Positions 34,248 through 44,215 are shown, counted from the stretch's first letter. The stretch: 64,000 nt of DNA from Paenibacillus sp. 481 (GCF_021223605.1 NZ_CP075175.1:868001-932000); one strand, 5' to 3'. The notes: generated by a model from the letters alone, not told the origin. Program-made: numbers and translations.

Positions 34248-34305
34248 ACAAACTTCATACTTATATTTCGTTATCCTATTCGCTAAAATCCCATGTCTCT
34301 TTGGA

Positions 34306-36072
34306 CTAACTTTCCAACTTAAACTTGGACAGCTGATTGTCTAGATCTTTGCTAAGCGAGAGCAAACTGTCTGCAGAAGCAGCCATTTCCTCTGTTAACG
34401 CAGACTGCTGCTCTGTCGTAGAGGCTACTTGCAGCGTATATTCATTTGAACGCATAGAAATATCACTTAGCTGCTCCAGCAATGAAGAAACTTGACCGCA
34501 AGCATCTGCGATTTCCTTCGACACCGTTGTGCTTTCATGTACCTGCTCCGTTGTTCGCTGCAACGCATCAGCAATGACTAAAAACGCGCCATCTACATCT
34601 TGAACGGCTTTTAAACCGCGCGAGACAGCTTCTTGCTGGCGTTGTGCCGCCGCTTCTGTAATCGAGCGCTGTGCCTGAACACCAACGATCAAGTCCGTAA
34701 TTTTCACAAGGGATAGCTTGGAGTGTTCAGCTAACTTTCTTACTTCTGTAGCTACAACTTGGAATCCTCGACCATGCTCTCCTGCACGCGCTGCTTCGAT
34801 AGATGCATTGAGCGACAACAATTCGGTCTGCTTTACAACACCTTGAATAAAATGAACCGCCTCACTAATTTGCTTCATGCCCTCAGACAAACCTGACAAT
34901 GCTTCATTCGTATCATCTGAAGCAGCGCGGATCGCTTTCATTTGATCAACCGTATGTACAACCACAACTCGTCCATCTTCTGCTTGACGGGACGATTGCT
35001 TCATCCAATCGGATACTTGAACAGATGATGCCGCAATTTGCTGCACACCAACAGCGATCTCCTGCATAGCACGCTGTGTCTCTTCCGTGCTTTGCATTTG
35101 CACGCTTGCGCCGTGTGCAACTTCAGACATTGCCGCACTTACCTCCTGTGCCGACGAGGCCGTCTCCTCCGCACCACGCTGCAACTCGTTGGATGCTGTC
35201 GCTACGTTGCGAGAAGCTTGCTGAACCTCACGCAATAGCTCGCTTAACCGTTCAATCATCTGATTAAAGACAGCTGCTAATCGACCGACTTCATCGTTGC
35301 CTTTCACACTTAGTGTGATCGATAAGTCACCTTGCGCAGCTTGTTCACTTAGTTTATGAATGACATTGAGTCCCCGTAGCTTGCGATGAATGTACCATCC
35401 AACTACCACGATGACGATCAATCCTAATGTAAGACTAATCACGATCGCATCGATCAAATAATCTATTAATTGTGCTTTGACAGTGGTGTAATCATAATCG
35501 ATAACGAACAATGCCAGCATATTTCCAAATTCGTCACGCAGCGGTACCATACCTGTAATAAGGGTCATATCCGGATCATGCACATCAAATTCTTCCGTCA
35601 TACCAACCTTATCAGTCAATGCTACTTGATAGGCTTGTAATAACTGTTCATTGAGTGGAAACGACTTATTCGAAGCTTTATCTTCCTTTTCAAACGCATC
35701 ATTGCCTGCTAATATCCGAAATTTCTGCTCCTTACCTTCAGTCGGCTTCGCTTCAGGAATAAGCAAAAAAGCGTTTAGCACGTCATCCTGCGCTATTCCG
35801 TTTAAGCGGTAACGCAACAGATTCAGCAAATCATTCTTCACAGGCTCATCCGCTTTATGGCTCAGCAACATTTGTGACGCTTGTCGCATGGCACCAAGCA
35901 AATCTTTAAATTCCATTTTAGCAAGCAAGTGCTGCTTCTCTTGTAGTAAGAACATATAAGCGCTGCGTTCACTTTGGTATTCCCGAGTAATAAAAAATGT
36001 GCTCAAAGCCATAATAAAAATGGCGAGCACGGTAATTAATTTTGGCACTAAGCTGCGACGATACCAATCCAT
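34306..36072 (-). CDS. Methyl-accepting chemotaxis protein
   Basis: A 588-residue membrane receptor. TM1 covers about residues 9-27, followed by an extracytoplasmic sensor of about 170 residues (with DVHDPDMTLITGMVPLRDEFG, Cache-like). TM2 lies near 195-222, then a HAMP domain (GLNVIHKLSEQAAQGDLSI) and a long coiled-coil signalling domain. The hairpin tip reads SLNASIEAARAGEHGRGFQV, matching the universal MCP tip that binds CheA and CheW. It lies apart from any che genes. No ligand can be inferred. Confidence 0.93.
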   Translation of the reverse strand: MDWYRRSLVPKLITVLAIFIMALSTFFITREYQSERSAYMFLLQEKQHLLAKMEFKDLLGAMRQASQMLLSHKADEPVKNDLLNLLRYRLNGIAQDDVLNAFLLIPEAKPTEGKEQKFRILAGNDAFEKEDKASNKSFPLNEQLLQAYQVALTDKVGMTEEFDVHDPDMTLITGMVPLRDEFGNMLALFVIDYDYTTVKAQLIDYLIDAIVISLTLGLIVIVVVGWYIHRKLRGLNVIHKLSEQAAQGDLSITLSVKGNDEVGRLAAVFNQMIERLSELLREVQQASRNVATASNELQRGAEETASSAQEVSAAMSEVAHGASVQMQSTEETQRAMQEIAVGVQQIAASSVQVSDWMKQSSRQAEDGRVVVVHTVDQMKAIRAASDDTNEALSGLSEGMKQISEAVHFIQGVVKQTELLSLNASIEAARAGEHGRGFQVVATEVRKLAEHSKLSLVKITDLIVGVQAQRSITEAAAQRQQEAVSRGLKAVQDVDGAFLVIADALQRTTEQVHESTTVSKEIADACGQVSSLLEQLSDISMRSNEYTLQVASTTEQQSALTEEMAASADSLLSLSKDLDNQLSKFKLES

Positions 36073-36345
36073 TAATGTACCCCCTAGATATTACGTCCTA
36101 TTTATATCAATATTTGTATGTTCATATACATAGATGTCGAGATATGAAGGACCATACACTAATGGATTGTATCACACTTTAAACTAGCCGCATAGGTAAA
36201 ATAAGCCTACTATAGGCCTATTTAATCGCATATTTTTTTGTGTAATATTTACATTATTTTTCAGTAAAATAAAAGATTCTTCTCGTTCTTACTTGTTCTT
36301 ACCTGCTCTTACATGTTTCTACTTATGCCTTCTTATTATTCTCTG

Positions 36346-37143
36346 TTACCCTCCGAGTACAACACGGTCATCCACGAACTTGACGCCACGCACTTTTTCA
36401 AATTCATGTAACAAAGATTCAACCGTTAACGACTTCTTTTTTTCTGACGGAACATCAAGTACGATCCGCCCTTTATCCATCATAATGAGTCTGTTGCCAA
36501 GCCGGATCGCTTGCTCCATATTGTGTGTAACCATCAGGGTTGTGAGCTTCGTTGAAGCTACGATGTGCTCTGTTAACCGAGTAATCACTTCTGCTCTAGC
36601 AGGATCGAGTGCAGCTGTATGTTCATCTAGCAACAACAACTTCGGGCTCGTAAAAGTAGCCATTAACAAGCTTAGTGCTTGCCGCTCCCCTCCTGATAGC
36701 AACCCTACTTTAGCGAATAATCTGTCTTCTAGACCTAGACCTAGCGTGGCGAGCTGCTCACGATACCATGCGCGGCGCGCTCGATTCACTCCAAATCCAA
36801 GCCCTCTGCGTTGACCACGTGAATGGGCAATTGCTACATTTTCTTCGACGGTCATCGTCGGTGCTGTACCTGCCATCGGGTCTTGAAATACGCGCCCAAT
36901 ATAGCGGCTTCGCTTATGTTCAGCAACGTTCGTTACATGCTTACCATCAATAAGAATGGTACCTAAATCCGGTGACAATACGCCCGAAATCATATTCATT
37001 AAAGTCGACTTCCCTGCACCATTACTGCCGATTATCGTCACAAAGTCACCGGGAGACAGCCGTAAATCAATATGAGATAAAGCCAGTTTTTCATCTACCG
37101 TATTCGGATTGAAAAATTTGCTTACTCGCTCCATGTGCAGCAT
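36346..37143 (-). CDS. ABC importer ATP-binding protein
   Basis: The 265-residue ATPase of a three-gene importer. Walker A is GSNGAGKSTLMN near residue 40, the signature is LLSGGERQALSLLM, Walker B is LLLLDEHTAALDP, and the H-loop is TLMVTHNM. The HTAALDP D-loop region is characteristic of ATPases paired with ABC_sub_bind (TrpXYZ-like) binding proteins. AAGGAGGACGATAGAC precedes the ATG, three bases after the permease stop. It is the last gene of the operon. The 270 bases to the upstream receptor gene show no feature I can name. Confidence 0.9.
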   Translation of the reverse strand: MLHMERVSKFFNPNTVDEKLALSHIDLRLSPGDFVTIIGSNGAGKSTLMNMISGVLSPDLGTILIDGKHVTNVAEHKRSRYIGRVFQDPMAGTAPTMTVEENVAIAHSRGQRRGLGFGVNRARRAWYREQLATLGLGLEDRLFAKVGLLSGGERQALSLLMATFTSPKLLLLDEHTAALDPARAEVITRLTEHIVASTKLTTLMVTHNMEQAIRLGNRLIMMDKGRIVLDVPSEKKKSLTVESLLHEFEKVRGVKFVDDRVVLGG

Positions 37144-37145
37144 GT

Positions 37146-38060
37146 CTATCGTCCTCCTTGCTCTGCCAAGTCCTGCGCACGCTGCCGACTAATAGCGCGC
37201 TGCTTAGCCGAGCGCCTAGCCATAGGAATAATCAGCGCCATAATCACGATAACGGCGGTCAACAGTTTGAAGTCTACCGAATTAAGCTCCATTTGAATCG
37301 CCACCGCCATAATGACGCGGTACAACACCGCGCCAAGCAGTACAGACAGTGTGGCGTGGAATATGGTCCGGTGACCAAATACGGCTTCGCCAATAATGAC
37401 TGACGCGAGCCCAACCACGATCATCCCAAAGCCAGACCCGATATCCGCAAAGCCTTGATATTGCGCGACGAGTGCTCCTGCCAACGCGACAAGACCGTTG
37501 GACAAGCTGACACCGATAATAATCGTATGATCGGTGTTGACGCCGAAGCTACGAATCATGCGCGGGTTGTTGCCCGTAGCTCGCAGCGATAGGCCAATTT
37601 CGGTGCGCAAAAACCAATCTAAGGCTAGCTTGATTGCTAGCGCACCGAGCAGCATGGCGCCGAGCAATCCAAAGCCACCGGATAGCGGAGTCAATAACGT
37701 TTGCTCATTGGAAGATAGGCCGATGTTCGATCTGCCCATAATTCGCAAGTTAATTGAGTACAAGGCAATCATCATTAAAATGCCTGACAGCAGCGCGTTT
37801 ATTTTACCCTTGGTATGAATAAGTCCGGTAATTGCCCCCGCTATCGCTCCGCCTACGAAGGCTAAGATTGTACCAATAAGAGGATGGACATCAGACGTAA
37901 TACAAATGGCTGCAATTGCTGCTCCCGTCGTGAAGCTTCCGTCAACCGTTAAATCCGGAAAATCCAATATTCGAAACGTAATGTAAACGCCGAGCGCCAT
38001 AATGGCGTAGATGAGGCCGAGCTCAACTGACTTGAGCATCGCTAGTCCGAAGCCTGACAT
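37146..38060 (-). CDS. ABC importer permease (BPD_transp_2 type)
   Basis: A 304-residue membrane permease with eight to ten helices, related to branched-chain amino-acid and ribose permeases. Motifs are GVYITFRILDFPDLTVDGSF, SLRATGNNPRMIRSFGV (contacts the ATPase) and GSGFGMIVVGLASVIIGEAVFG. FPDLTVDGSF is diagnostic for permeases of the ABC_sub_bind systems. I choose the ATG at 38060 because AAAGGAGGGACTCAC precedes it; the longer frame begins at 38078. The operon order is binding protein, permease, ATPase. Confidence 0.9.
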   Translation of the reverse strand: MSGFGLAMLKSVELGLIYAIMALGVYITFRILDFPDLTVDGSFTTGAAIAAICITSDVHPLIGTILAFVGGAIAGAITGLIHTKGKINALLSGILMMIALYSINLRIMGRSNIGLSSNEQTLLTPLSGGFGLLGAMLLGALAIKLALDWFLRTEIGLSLRATGNNPRMIRSFGVNTDHTIIIGVSLSNGLVALAGALVAQYQGFADIGSGFGMIVVGLASVIIGEAVFGHRTIFHATLSVLLGAVLYRVIMAVAIQMELNSVDFKLLTAVIVIMALIIPMARRSAKQRAISRQRAQDLAEQGGR

Positions 38061-38098
38061 GTGAGTCCCTCCTTTCAAATGTGTGCACTAGCTATCCC

Positions 38099-39190
38099 TT
38101 ATTCAAACAAATGATCCGGTTTAATCTGCGCTTTCAGTTCATCCGTCACGACAAATCCTTGCGCAGCTGCAGCTTTCAAGTTCAACCCTAAATCTAGCGT
38201 ATCGGCATACTGTACGGGAATGTCAGCTGGCTTTTTCCCATTTTTCAAAATGTCGACTGCCATCTTTCCTGTTTTGTAGCCTAGTTCAAAGTAACTGAAC
38301 CCAAATGAGGCCATGCCACCTTTTTTAACCGAATCGATTTCAGCAACAAATAGTGGAATCTTGTTATCGTTGGCAACAGCAACAACCGTATTTAAGGCGC
38401 TCACAACCGTATTGTCGGACGGCACGTAAATCGCCTGCACCTTGCCCACTAACGACTCCGCCGCTTGCTTCACTTCAGACGTATTTGTAACAGGCACCTT
38501 CTTCACTTCGATGCCCAGCTTCTCCAACGCGGTTACTGCCTGATTCACATTCGTTACCGTGTTCTGTTCCCCTTCATTGGCAAGAATGCCAACCGTCTTG
38601 ACATCTTTAACATGTTTCGCAACAAACTCCATTAGCTTTGACACTGCTTCGGGATGCAAATCAGATGTTCCTGTCACATTAGCTCCAGGCGCCTCCAAGC
38701 TTTGCACAAGTCCTGCTCCTAGCGGGTCCGTTATCGCTGTAAATAGGACCGGCGCGCTCTTTATTTCTTTTGCCGCCGCTTGTGCCAATGATGTTCCGAT
38801 CGCTAGTACGAGCTGTTTGTCATCTGTTGCAAACTTTTGTGCGATCATGACGGCATTCGCCTGCTCGTTTTGCGCATTTTGATAATCGATTTCTAAGTTC
38901 TCGCCTTCTGTATATCCACTATCCTTTAACGCTTTAATAAATCCAAGGCGCGCTTCATCCAATGAAGGATGCTCGACGATTTGCGCAATGCCGATATGAA
39001 CTTTGCTCGATTGAGCTTGCCCGCCAGCGCTACCGTTGCCTGCCTTATCACTCTCCCCACTGTTACTACCTGGGCTATTGCCTCCTGCTTGATTTCCGCC
39101 TGTTCCGCAAGCGGTTGCAAACAGAAGAAGCAAAGACATCATCATCACTAACATGTTAAAGCGGGTCGTACCATTTACCTTGCTGTTCAT
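38099..39190 (-). CDS. ABC importer substrate-binding lipoprotein (ABC_sub_bind family)
   Basis: Lipoprotein of 363 residues. The signal peptide ends at lipobox FATACG, followed by a G/N/S-rich linker. The fold motifs are VHIGIAQIVEHPSLDEARLG, LEIDYQNAQNE, VLFTAITDPLGAGLV, VTGTSDLHP and YVPSDNTVVSALN, typical of PF04392. Characterised members bind tryptophan or other aromatic compounds, but specificity varies, so no substrate is assigned. AAGGGGAGC precedes the ATG. A SigA promoter lies about 140 bases upstream. Confidence 0.92.
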   Translation of the reverse strand: MNSKVNGTTRFNMLVMMMSLLLLFATACGTGGNQAGGNSPGSNSGESDKAGNGSAGGQAQSSKVHIGIAQIVEHPSLDEARLGFIKALKDSGYTEGENLEIDYQNAQNEQANAVMIAQKFATDDKQLVLAIGTSLAQAAAKEIKSAPVLFTAITDPLGAGLVQSLEAPGANVTGTSDLHPEAVSKLMEFVAKHVKDVKTVGILANEGEQNTVTNVNQAVTALEKLGIEVKKVPVTNTSEVKQAAESLVGKVQAIYVPSDNTVVSALNTVVAVANDNKIPLFVAEIDSVKKGGMASFGFSYFELGYKTGKMAVDILKNGKKPADIPVQYADTLDLGLNLKAAAAQGFVVTDELKAQIKPDHLFE

Positions 39191-39327
39191 TGTGCTCGCT
39201 CCCCTTTGTACACTGAATAATGGTCAATTTACATGGCATCGTCGTTCCAGCTAACAAGTTGATCTGTCCGTCGCTATAATGTTTTACTACATAAAAGCAT
39301 AAACTCAGTAACGCATTGTTGTGATAT

Positions 39328-39355
39328 ATTGTACCTAAATATTCCATACAGTCAA
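39328..39355 (-). promoter_or_regulatory. SigA-type promoter for the ABC_sub_bind operon
   Basis: Minus-strand TTGACT (39350-39355), 16-base spacer, TACAAT (39328-39333). The 130-base leader shows no T-box motif, terminator or ORF that I can support. Confidence 0.6.
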
Positions 39356-39443
39356 TAATAGCAATTTATAAAAATGTTATATAATGGGTTTATCGATCAA
39401 AAACGCACCTCTTATTCCCCCATACATGAAATCAACACGAAAA

Positions 39444-39468
39444 AAAGAGCCGCCCAAGGCGACTCTTT
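39444..39468 (-). terminator. Terminator after the malic enzyme gene
   Basis: Stem AAAGAGCCGCC / GGCGACTCTTT (one mismatch), followed on the minus strand by further T residues. Confidence 0.8.
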
Positions 39469-39547
39469 CTATCTCACTATACATAAAAGGGATCGACACT
39501 TTATCCACAAACGCAGGATATCAGATTGGTGCCTAAATACACCGCCC

Positions 39548-40978
39548 CTATCCCTTCGATTTATCGCGATAATCACGACGGCGTGCAACCCCGTCTAAAT
39601 ACGCAGCGTCCACGACCGCGTCGCGAACTTTTGGCACCACTTGCGTATTAAATACACTCGGAATAATGTACATCTCGCTTAATTCATCCATCGGCACAAC
39701 TTCCGAGATCGCTTTAGCAGCAGCCAACTTCATGCGCTCTGTCACGCGCGATGCACGGCAGTCAAGCACGCCACGGAACAGACCAGGGAAACAAAGCACG
39801 TTATTAATCTGGTTCGGGTAATCGGAACGCCCCGTTGCAATGATGCGTGCAATGTCCTCAATTTCTTCAGGATCTATTTCTGGTGTCGGATTTGCCATCG
39901 CAAATACGATCGGATCAGTAGCCATCAACTGCACATCAGCACGCTTCAGTACACCTGGACCCGATACGCCAATAAAGATGTCTGCATCACGAATAACATC
40001 GGACAGCGTCCCCGCTTCTAAGTTCGGGTTCGTCATGCTTGCATACTTGTTCCAAGCTTCATTTTCATACGCATTTGTACGTACTAGCGCACCCTGACGA
40101 TCAACACCGATAACATTTGTAGCACCAGCAGACAGCAGCATTTCAGTACAAGCAATTCCTGCCGCTCCGATACCGCAAAGTACAATTTTGCAATCTTCCA
40201 ATCGTTTGCCCACAATACGCAATGCGTTCAGCAAGCCTGCCAATATGACGACTGCTGTTCCGTGCTGATCATCATGAAATACAGGTATATCAAGCAACTC
40301 CGTGAGGCGTCGCTCGATTTCAAAGCAACGCGGCGCTGAAATATCTTCCAAATTGATGCCACCAAACGTGGGAGCTAACAATTGAATCGCGCGAACAATC
40401 TCATCCGTATCTTGTGTATCCAAGCAGATCGGAAAAGCATCTACACCCGCCATTTGCTTAAACAGCATTGCTTTTCCTTCCATAACTGGCATAGCCGCTA
40501 AAGGACCGATATTGCCAAGTCCTAACACCGCCGACCCATCCGATACGACAGCGACCGTATCGCGTTTAATCGTCAACGTGTAGGCCCGATTCGGGTCTTC
40601 ATGGATCGCCATGCACACACGCGCCACACCCGGCGTATACACACGAGATAAGTCATCACGGTTACGGATAGGTACTTTAGGTTGCATTTCGATTTTGCCA
40701 CCCAAGTGCATAAGAAAGGTTTGATCGGAAACGTTGACAACGCTTACACCATCCAGTAAGCGCAATCGTTGGACAATTCGATCACTCACACTACCGTCGT
40801 ATACATTTACAGTAATATCACGCACCGTCGTTGTCGCCGTTCCGCGGATCACGTCGATAGCTACAATATCGCCGCCGCTTTCGCCGATGGCGGCAGCTAC
40901 TTGAGCAAAGCTACACCGATTTTTATCGATTTCTAACCGAATAATTATGTTTGTACTTGAGCCTAACGATTTTGCCAC
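39548..40978 (-). CDS. NAD(P)-dependent malic enzyme with N-terminal ACT domain
   Basis: Oxidatively decarboxylates malate to pyruvate. About 476 residues. Residues 8-85 form an ACT regulatory domain (IIIRLEIDKNRCSFAQVAAAI, VVNVSDQTFLMHL). The catalytic part follows: VYTPGVARVCMAI, VSDGSAVLGLGNIGP, VFHDDQHGTAVVILAGLLNAL and the nucleotide loop VLCGIGAAGIACTEMLL. The GTG at 40978 fits best: AAGGAG is ten bases upstream, whereas the GTG at 40987 nearly abuts it. ACT domains bind amino acids or related effectors, so allosteric control is likely. Monocistronic. Confidence 0.93.
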   Translation of the reverse strand: MAKSLGSSTNIIIRLEIDKNRCSFAQVAAAIGESGGDIVAIDVIRGTATTTVRDITVNVYDGSVSDRIVQRLRLLDGVSVVNVSDQTFLMHLGGKIEMQPKVPIRNRDDLSRVYTPGVARVCMAIHEDPNRAYTLTIKRDTVAVVSDGSAVLGLGNIGPLAAMPVMEGKAMLFKQMAGVDAFPICLDTQDTDEIVRAIQLLAPTFGGINLEDISAPRCFEIERRLTELLDIPVFHDDQHGTAVVILAGLLNALRIVGKRLEDCKIVLCGIGAAGIACTEMLLSAGATNVIGVDRQGALVRTNAYENEAWNKYASMTNPNLEAGTLSDVIRDADIFIGVSGPGVLKRADVQLMATDPIVFAMANPTPEIDPEEIEDIARIIATGRSDYPNQINNVLCFPGLFRGVLDCRASRVTERMKLAAAKAISEVVPMDELSEMYIIPSVFNTQVVPKVRDAVVDAAYLDGVARRRDYRDKSKG

Positions 40979-41189
40979 TGCATGCACGCTCCTTTTTTAT
41001 GTCAAAAAATCAAGCTGTTAGCAACGCCTGTCACTCGGCTGCATTTACACCTACTCATAAGTTACTACATCGGGACGAAATTTCCTGCTTTCTATGCATT
41101 TCATATGTAAAAGTCCGTCCTCAGGAGACGGCTAACCTCCATGTGCGAATGCACGTTCCACAGTGTTCCACATTTGGCATAAAAAAATA

Positions 41190-41234
41190 GACCGAAGGTT
41201 AAGCACACCACCTTGCGTGCTCAACACTTCGATC
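41190..41234 (-). terminator. Terminator after the stalk-domain lipoprotein gene
   Basis: Long imperfect stem GACCGAAGGTTAAGCAC / GTGCTCAACACTTCGATC, followed on the minus strand by TATTTTTTTATG. Confidence 0.85.
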
Positions 41235-41250
41235 TTGTATCCATGAACGA

Positions 41251-42789
41251 TTACGGACGTTCGATTACAACGTAACCTTCTTGTACTTTTGCTTTCGCGC
41301 CAAGCAGCTCGGCTACTTCACGCAACGGCACGTATAGCGTTCCTTCTTTTACAAAAGGAGCTTTCGATAACGTTTTTGTTAATGTTCCTACTTGTGCTTG
41401 CTTGCTGCCTACTTTTAGCTCAATCCGCGTTTGCGTAATATCATCAATAAGAACAGCTTGCTTGTTTGCGGCGTTCCACTTAAAGTCAGCGTCAAGCTCT
41501 TCGCTCAACTTGCGGAGTGGAACATAGGAGACACCTTTTTCAACAAACGGCGCCGGTTCGTTAGCAAACCACTCATCATACTGTCCAGCAGCTAATGGGA
41601 GCCAGACCGATTTAGAGGTGATGTCCATTTTATTAAGCAAATGGTATACAGCCGATTTCGAATCAAAGTTGCGCAGAATCGTACCTGGTGATGGTGTATC
41701 CCCCGGGCTAATGCGAATCGCATTCTTGGTATCGATCTTGTCTATGTTAACTGGACCGGTTACGTTCTTATACTCTTGAGCAAGTTGAATCGTAAACGAA
41801 TCTACCGGAATTTCTTCCGATATAGGCAATTGCACATGCAGCTTCGTCTCCATCTTACGAACCTTGAACTGACTATCCACGTAGTAGTCCAAAATCAGTT
41901 TCGTATTCGGTCCGAAAATCGCTTTTGCCTCTGGCGTATCTTTTAACATTTCATCCAAGCCTTTTTCCATTTCCTTCAAAAACTCATCACGATTGTCTTT
42001 AATCTCTTTATGAACCTTGGCCGCGAATAGTTGTTCATCTTTCAACCATTTTGATTCGGGATCAGATGCATTAAGCTCTTCTCCAGCAAAATCCTCAATG
42101 GATTTGATGGTAGGTGCTACGATCTTTCCGACTTCCACGAGCCAGGCTTTGAGTCCTTCATCATCTTTCAATAATGATGTTAGCAACCCTTTCGTCCAGC
42201 CAATCAACTCGTCACCAGCAAGCTCAATATGTACTTTGTTCAGTGAAATCGTTTCGCCAGCCACTTTCTCCGAAACGGCAGTCGCTGTCGCAACTTTCGG
42301 CATTGGAGCGTGCTTAACTACAAAGTCAGACGTTGTTTCAGCGAGTGTGTAAAATTTGCTTGTGAGCTCTTGTACCATCTCCAATTGTTCGCGTGTCAAT
42401 TTCTCCGCTTCAACGGCAAACGGCACCTTCGCACCTTCAACCCAAATCACTTGCTCACCATCTTGTACAGCGTACTTAAATGGTAATTCAACTCCGCCTG
42501 CTTTCCATTTTCCTACTACCGAGGTGTTGAACATATCGATAGCCTTAGTATCCGCCGTCACTTGGATGTCGCTTACCCATCTTAGGACTTCTGCAGCTTC
42601 TTTATTTTCAGGCTTGTGCTTCTCACTAAGATTCATCTTAAATGAGAGCGACTGTGCTAGCTCCTGCGGCTGAACTTTCATTTGCTGCTTGATTACCTTC
42701 GTCATATCGACAGTGCCAATCGTTTGACAACCACTGACGATCATAACGATAGCAGCTATTCCTAACGCAAACCATTTCCGCGTACGCAT
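41251..42789 (-). CDS. Lipoprotein with C-terminal copper-amine-oxidase-N (stalk) domain
   Basis: About 512 residues. The signal peptide ends in lipobox IVSGC, so it is a surface lipoprotein. Residues about 30-400 are a charged alpha/beta region of unknown fold. The last 120 residues form two stalk-type units: APFVEKGVSYVPLRKLSEEL with QAVLIDD, and APFVKEGTLYVPLREVAELL with GYVVIERP. This domain is very common in Paenibacillus surface proteins and has no oxidase activity. The ATG at 42789 has GAGGAGTGAGGGG upstream. It is monocistronic between clear terminators. Ligand unknown. Confidence 0.85.
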   Translation of the reverse strand: MRTRKWFALGIAAIVMIVSGCQTIGTVDMTKVIKQQMKVQPQELAQSLSFKMNLSEKHKPENKEAAEVLRWVSDIQVTADTKAIDMFNTSVVGKWKAGGVELPFKYAVQDGEQVIWVEGAKVPFAVEAEKLTREQLEMVQELTSKFYTLAETTSDFVVKHAPMPKVATATAVSEKVAGETISLNKVHIELAGDELIGWTKGLLTSLLKDDEGLKAWLVEVGKIVAPTIKSIEDFAGEELNASDPESKWLKDEQLFAAKVHKEIKDNRDEFLKEMEKGLDEMLKDTPEAKAIFGPNTKLILDYYVDSQFKVRKMETKLHVQLPISEEIPVDSFTIQLAQEYKNVTGPVNIDKIDTKNAIRISPGDTPSPGTILRNFDSKSAVYHLLNKMDITSKSVWLPLAAGQYDEWFANEPAPFVEKGVSYVPLRKLSEELDADFKWNAANKQAVLIDDITQTRIELKVGSKQAQVGTLTKTLSKAPFVKEGTLYVPLREVAELLGAKAKVQEGYVVIERP

Positions 42790-42889
42790 GTGACCCCTCA
42801 CTCCTCTTTCTAATTGATACTTCAACGTTATTATGAGGGTGCCTATGCTATGTGTAAAGATGATAAAGACCTATTTATTATGGAAAAAT

Positions 42890-43882
42890 TTACTCCGATC
42901 CATATCCATGAGGCTGAGATTGATGCCACTGCCACGCACTTGCGATAATAGTAGCGAGCGAGCGATGCTGTGGTACCCAGCCAAGTACGGCGCGCGCTTT
43001 GTCCGCTGAAGCGATAAGCACTGCCGGATCGCCCGCCCGCCGCTCGTGAATAGCGGTCGGAATCGCTCTTCCCGTCACTTGTTCAACGGTCCGGATCACT
43101 TCTAAGACCGAGAATCCTTGCCCGTTACATAAATTAAAGACGTCGCTGCTGCCCCCGTTCCGCAAGTAATCAATCGCGAGTAAATGCGCATTACACAAAT
43201 CACTGACATGGATATAGTCACGGATACACGTTCCATCTGGCGTAGCGTAGTCGTCGCCAAAAATCGCCACCTCACTGCGCTGGCCTAGCGCAGCCTGCAA
43301 CACAATCGGAATCAGATGCGTTTCTGGACGATGATCTTCACCAATCTGTCCACTTACATGGGCACCCGCAGCGTTAAAATAACGAAGCGAAACGTACTCC
43401 ATTCCATGTGAAGTCTGGAACCAGCGCATCATCCGTTCAATCGTCAGCTTCGTCTCCCCATACACACTTGTCGGATCTAATCGGTCTGATTCGCGAATAG
43501 GTGTACGTTCTGGCTCACCATACACGGCCGCTGTCGAGGAAAATACGATTCGCTTTACGCCATTGCGCTGCATCGTCTCAAGCAGAACGAGTGTCCCTTG
43601 CACATTGTTGTCATAATATTTCGCTGGATTCGCCATACTTTCACCAACAAGCGAATAAGCTGCAAAGTGGATGACCGTGTCGATACGCTGCTCACGAAAC
43701 ACCCCTTCCAGCCACGAACGGTCGCGAATATCCCCTTTATAAAAGGTGCCTCCCCGTACTGCACCAGCATGTCCTGTTTCTAACGAGTCAACAATGACTA
43801 CATCTTCACCGCGTTCGAGCAAGCCCGCTACAGTATGCGATCCGATATAGCCTGCCCCGCCTGTCACTAATACCGCCATCAT
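42890..43882 (-). CDS. galE: UDP-glucose 4-epimerase
   Basis: Interconverts UDP-glucose and UDP-galactose. A 330-residue extended SDR enzyme: NAD-binding GGAGYIGSHT at residues 8-17, VIHFAAYSLVGESM, VFSSTAAVYGEP, the YxxxK pair in VYGETK, and RYFNAAGAH, all diagnostic for GalE. GGAGGAATAA precedes two adjacent ATG codons (43882 and 43879). No galK or galT is adjacent. The enzyme may supply galactose for glycans rather than serve galactose catabolism. Confidence 0.94.
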   Translation of the reverse strand: MMAVLVTGGAGYIGSHTVAGLLERGEDVVIVDSLETGHAGAVRGGTFYKGDIRDRSWLEGVFREQRIDTVIHFAAYSLVGESMANPAKYYDNNVQGTLVLLETMQRNGVKRIVFSSTAAVYGEPERTPIRESDRLDPTSVYGETKLTIERMMRWFQTSHGMEYVSLRYFNAAGAHVSGQIGEDHRPETHLIPIVLQAALGQRSEVAIFGDDYATPDGTCIRDYIHVSDLCNAHLLAIDYLRNGGSSDVFNLCNGQGFSVLEVIRTVEQVTGRAIPTAIHERRAGDPAVLIASADKARAVLGWVPQHRSLATIIASAWQWHQSQPHGYGSE

Positions 43883-43954
43883 TTATTCCTCCATTATGAG
43901 CATTACTTACATATTCTTGATGATTGGCTACTACACCTGCTGTTATAAGCAAAA

Positions 43955-44003
43955 ATACCGCCCTAGGCCACGCTAGCTTTGCTTCGCGTGCCGTAGGCGG
44001 TAT
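43955..44003. terminator. Terminator between galE and the FGGY kinase gene
   Basis: ATACCGCC (43955-43962) and GGCGGTAT (43996-44003) close a long arm that contains further pairing in its interior. T runs occur on both strands outside the stem. Confidence 0.8.
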
Positions 44004-44010
44004 ACTTTTT

Positions 44011-44040
44011 GTAAATACATGTAAATGCGTGTAAATGTGC
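44011..44040 (+). repeat. Three tandem decamers
   Basis: GTAAATACAT, GTAAATGCGT and GTAAATGTGC follow each other exactly (10-base period). They lie in the gene-free 43883-44215 interval. Confidence 0.6.
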
Positions 44041-44154
44041 GTTCGCGCAAATCAGGCAGATGCTTGCTTGTTGCTAATTCGTGGTTGCTAGCACTAGAAA
44101 CGATTACCCGATTTGCAGTGCCTAGTTTCCAGCTTGTAGCTTGTAGTTTCTATT

Positions 44155-44196
44155 TACTAGAAACTAGTTACTAGCTTCTAGATACTAGCTTCTGCT
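44155..44196 (+). repeat. Three tandem 14-mers built on TACTAG
   Basis: TACTAGAAACTAGT, TACTAGCTTCTAGA and TACTAGCTTCTGCT are consecutive. A related low-complexity stretch precedes them (44121-44154). They lie directly after the FGGY kinase stop. No coding potential is seen. Confidence 0.6.
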
Positions 44197-44215
44197 GCCT
44201 GCACGTTATGCCCGC

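Noticed and set aside
39191-39430. T-box or other riboswitch ahead of the ABC_sub_bind operon
   Set aside because: No specifier stem, no AG-bulge or T-box core sequence, and no terminator between promoter and gene were found.
44155-44196. CRISPR array
   Set aside because: Repeats are 14 bases without spacers, and there are no cas genes in the window.
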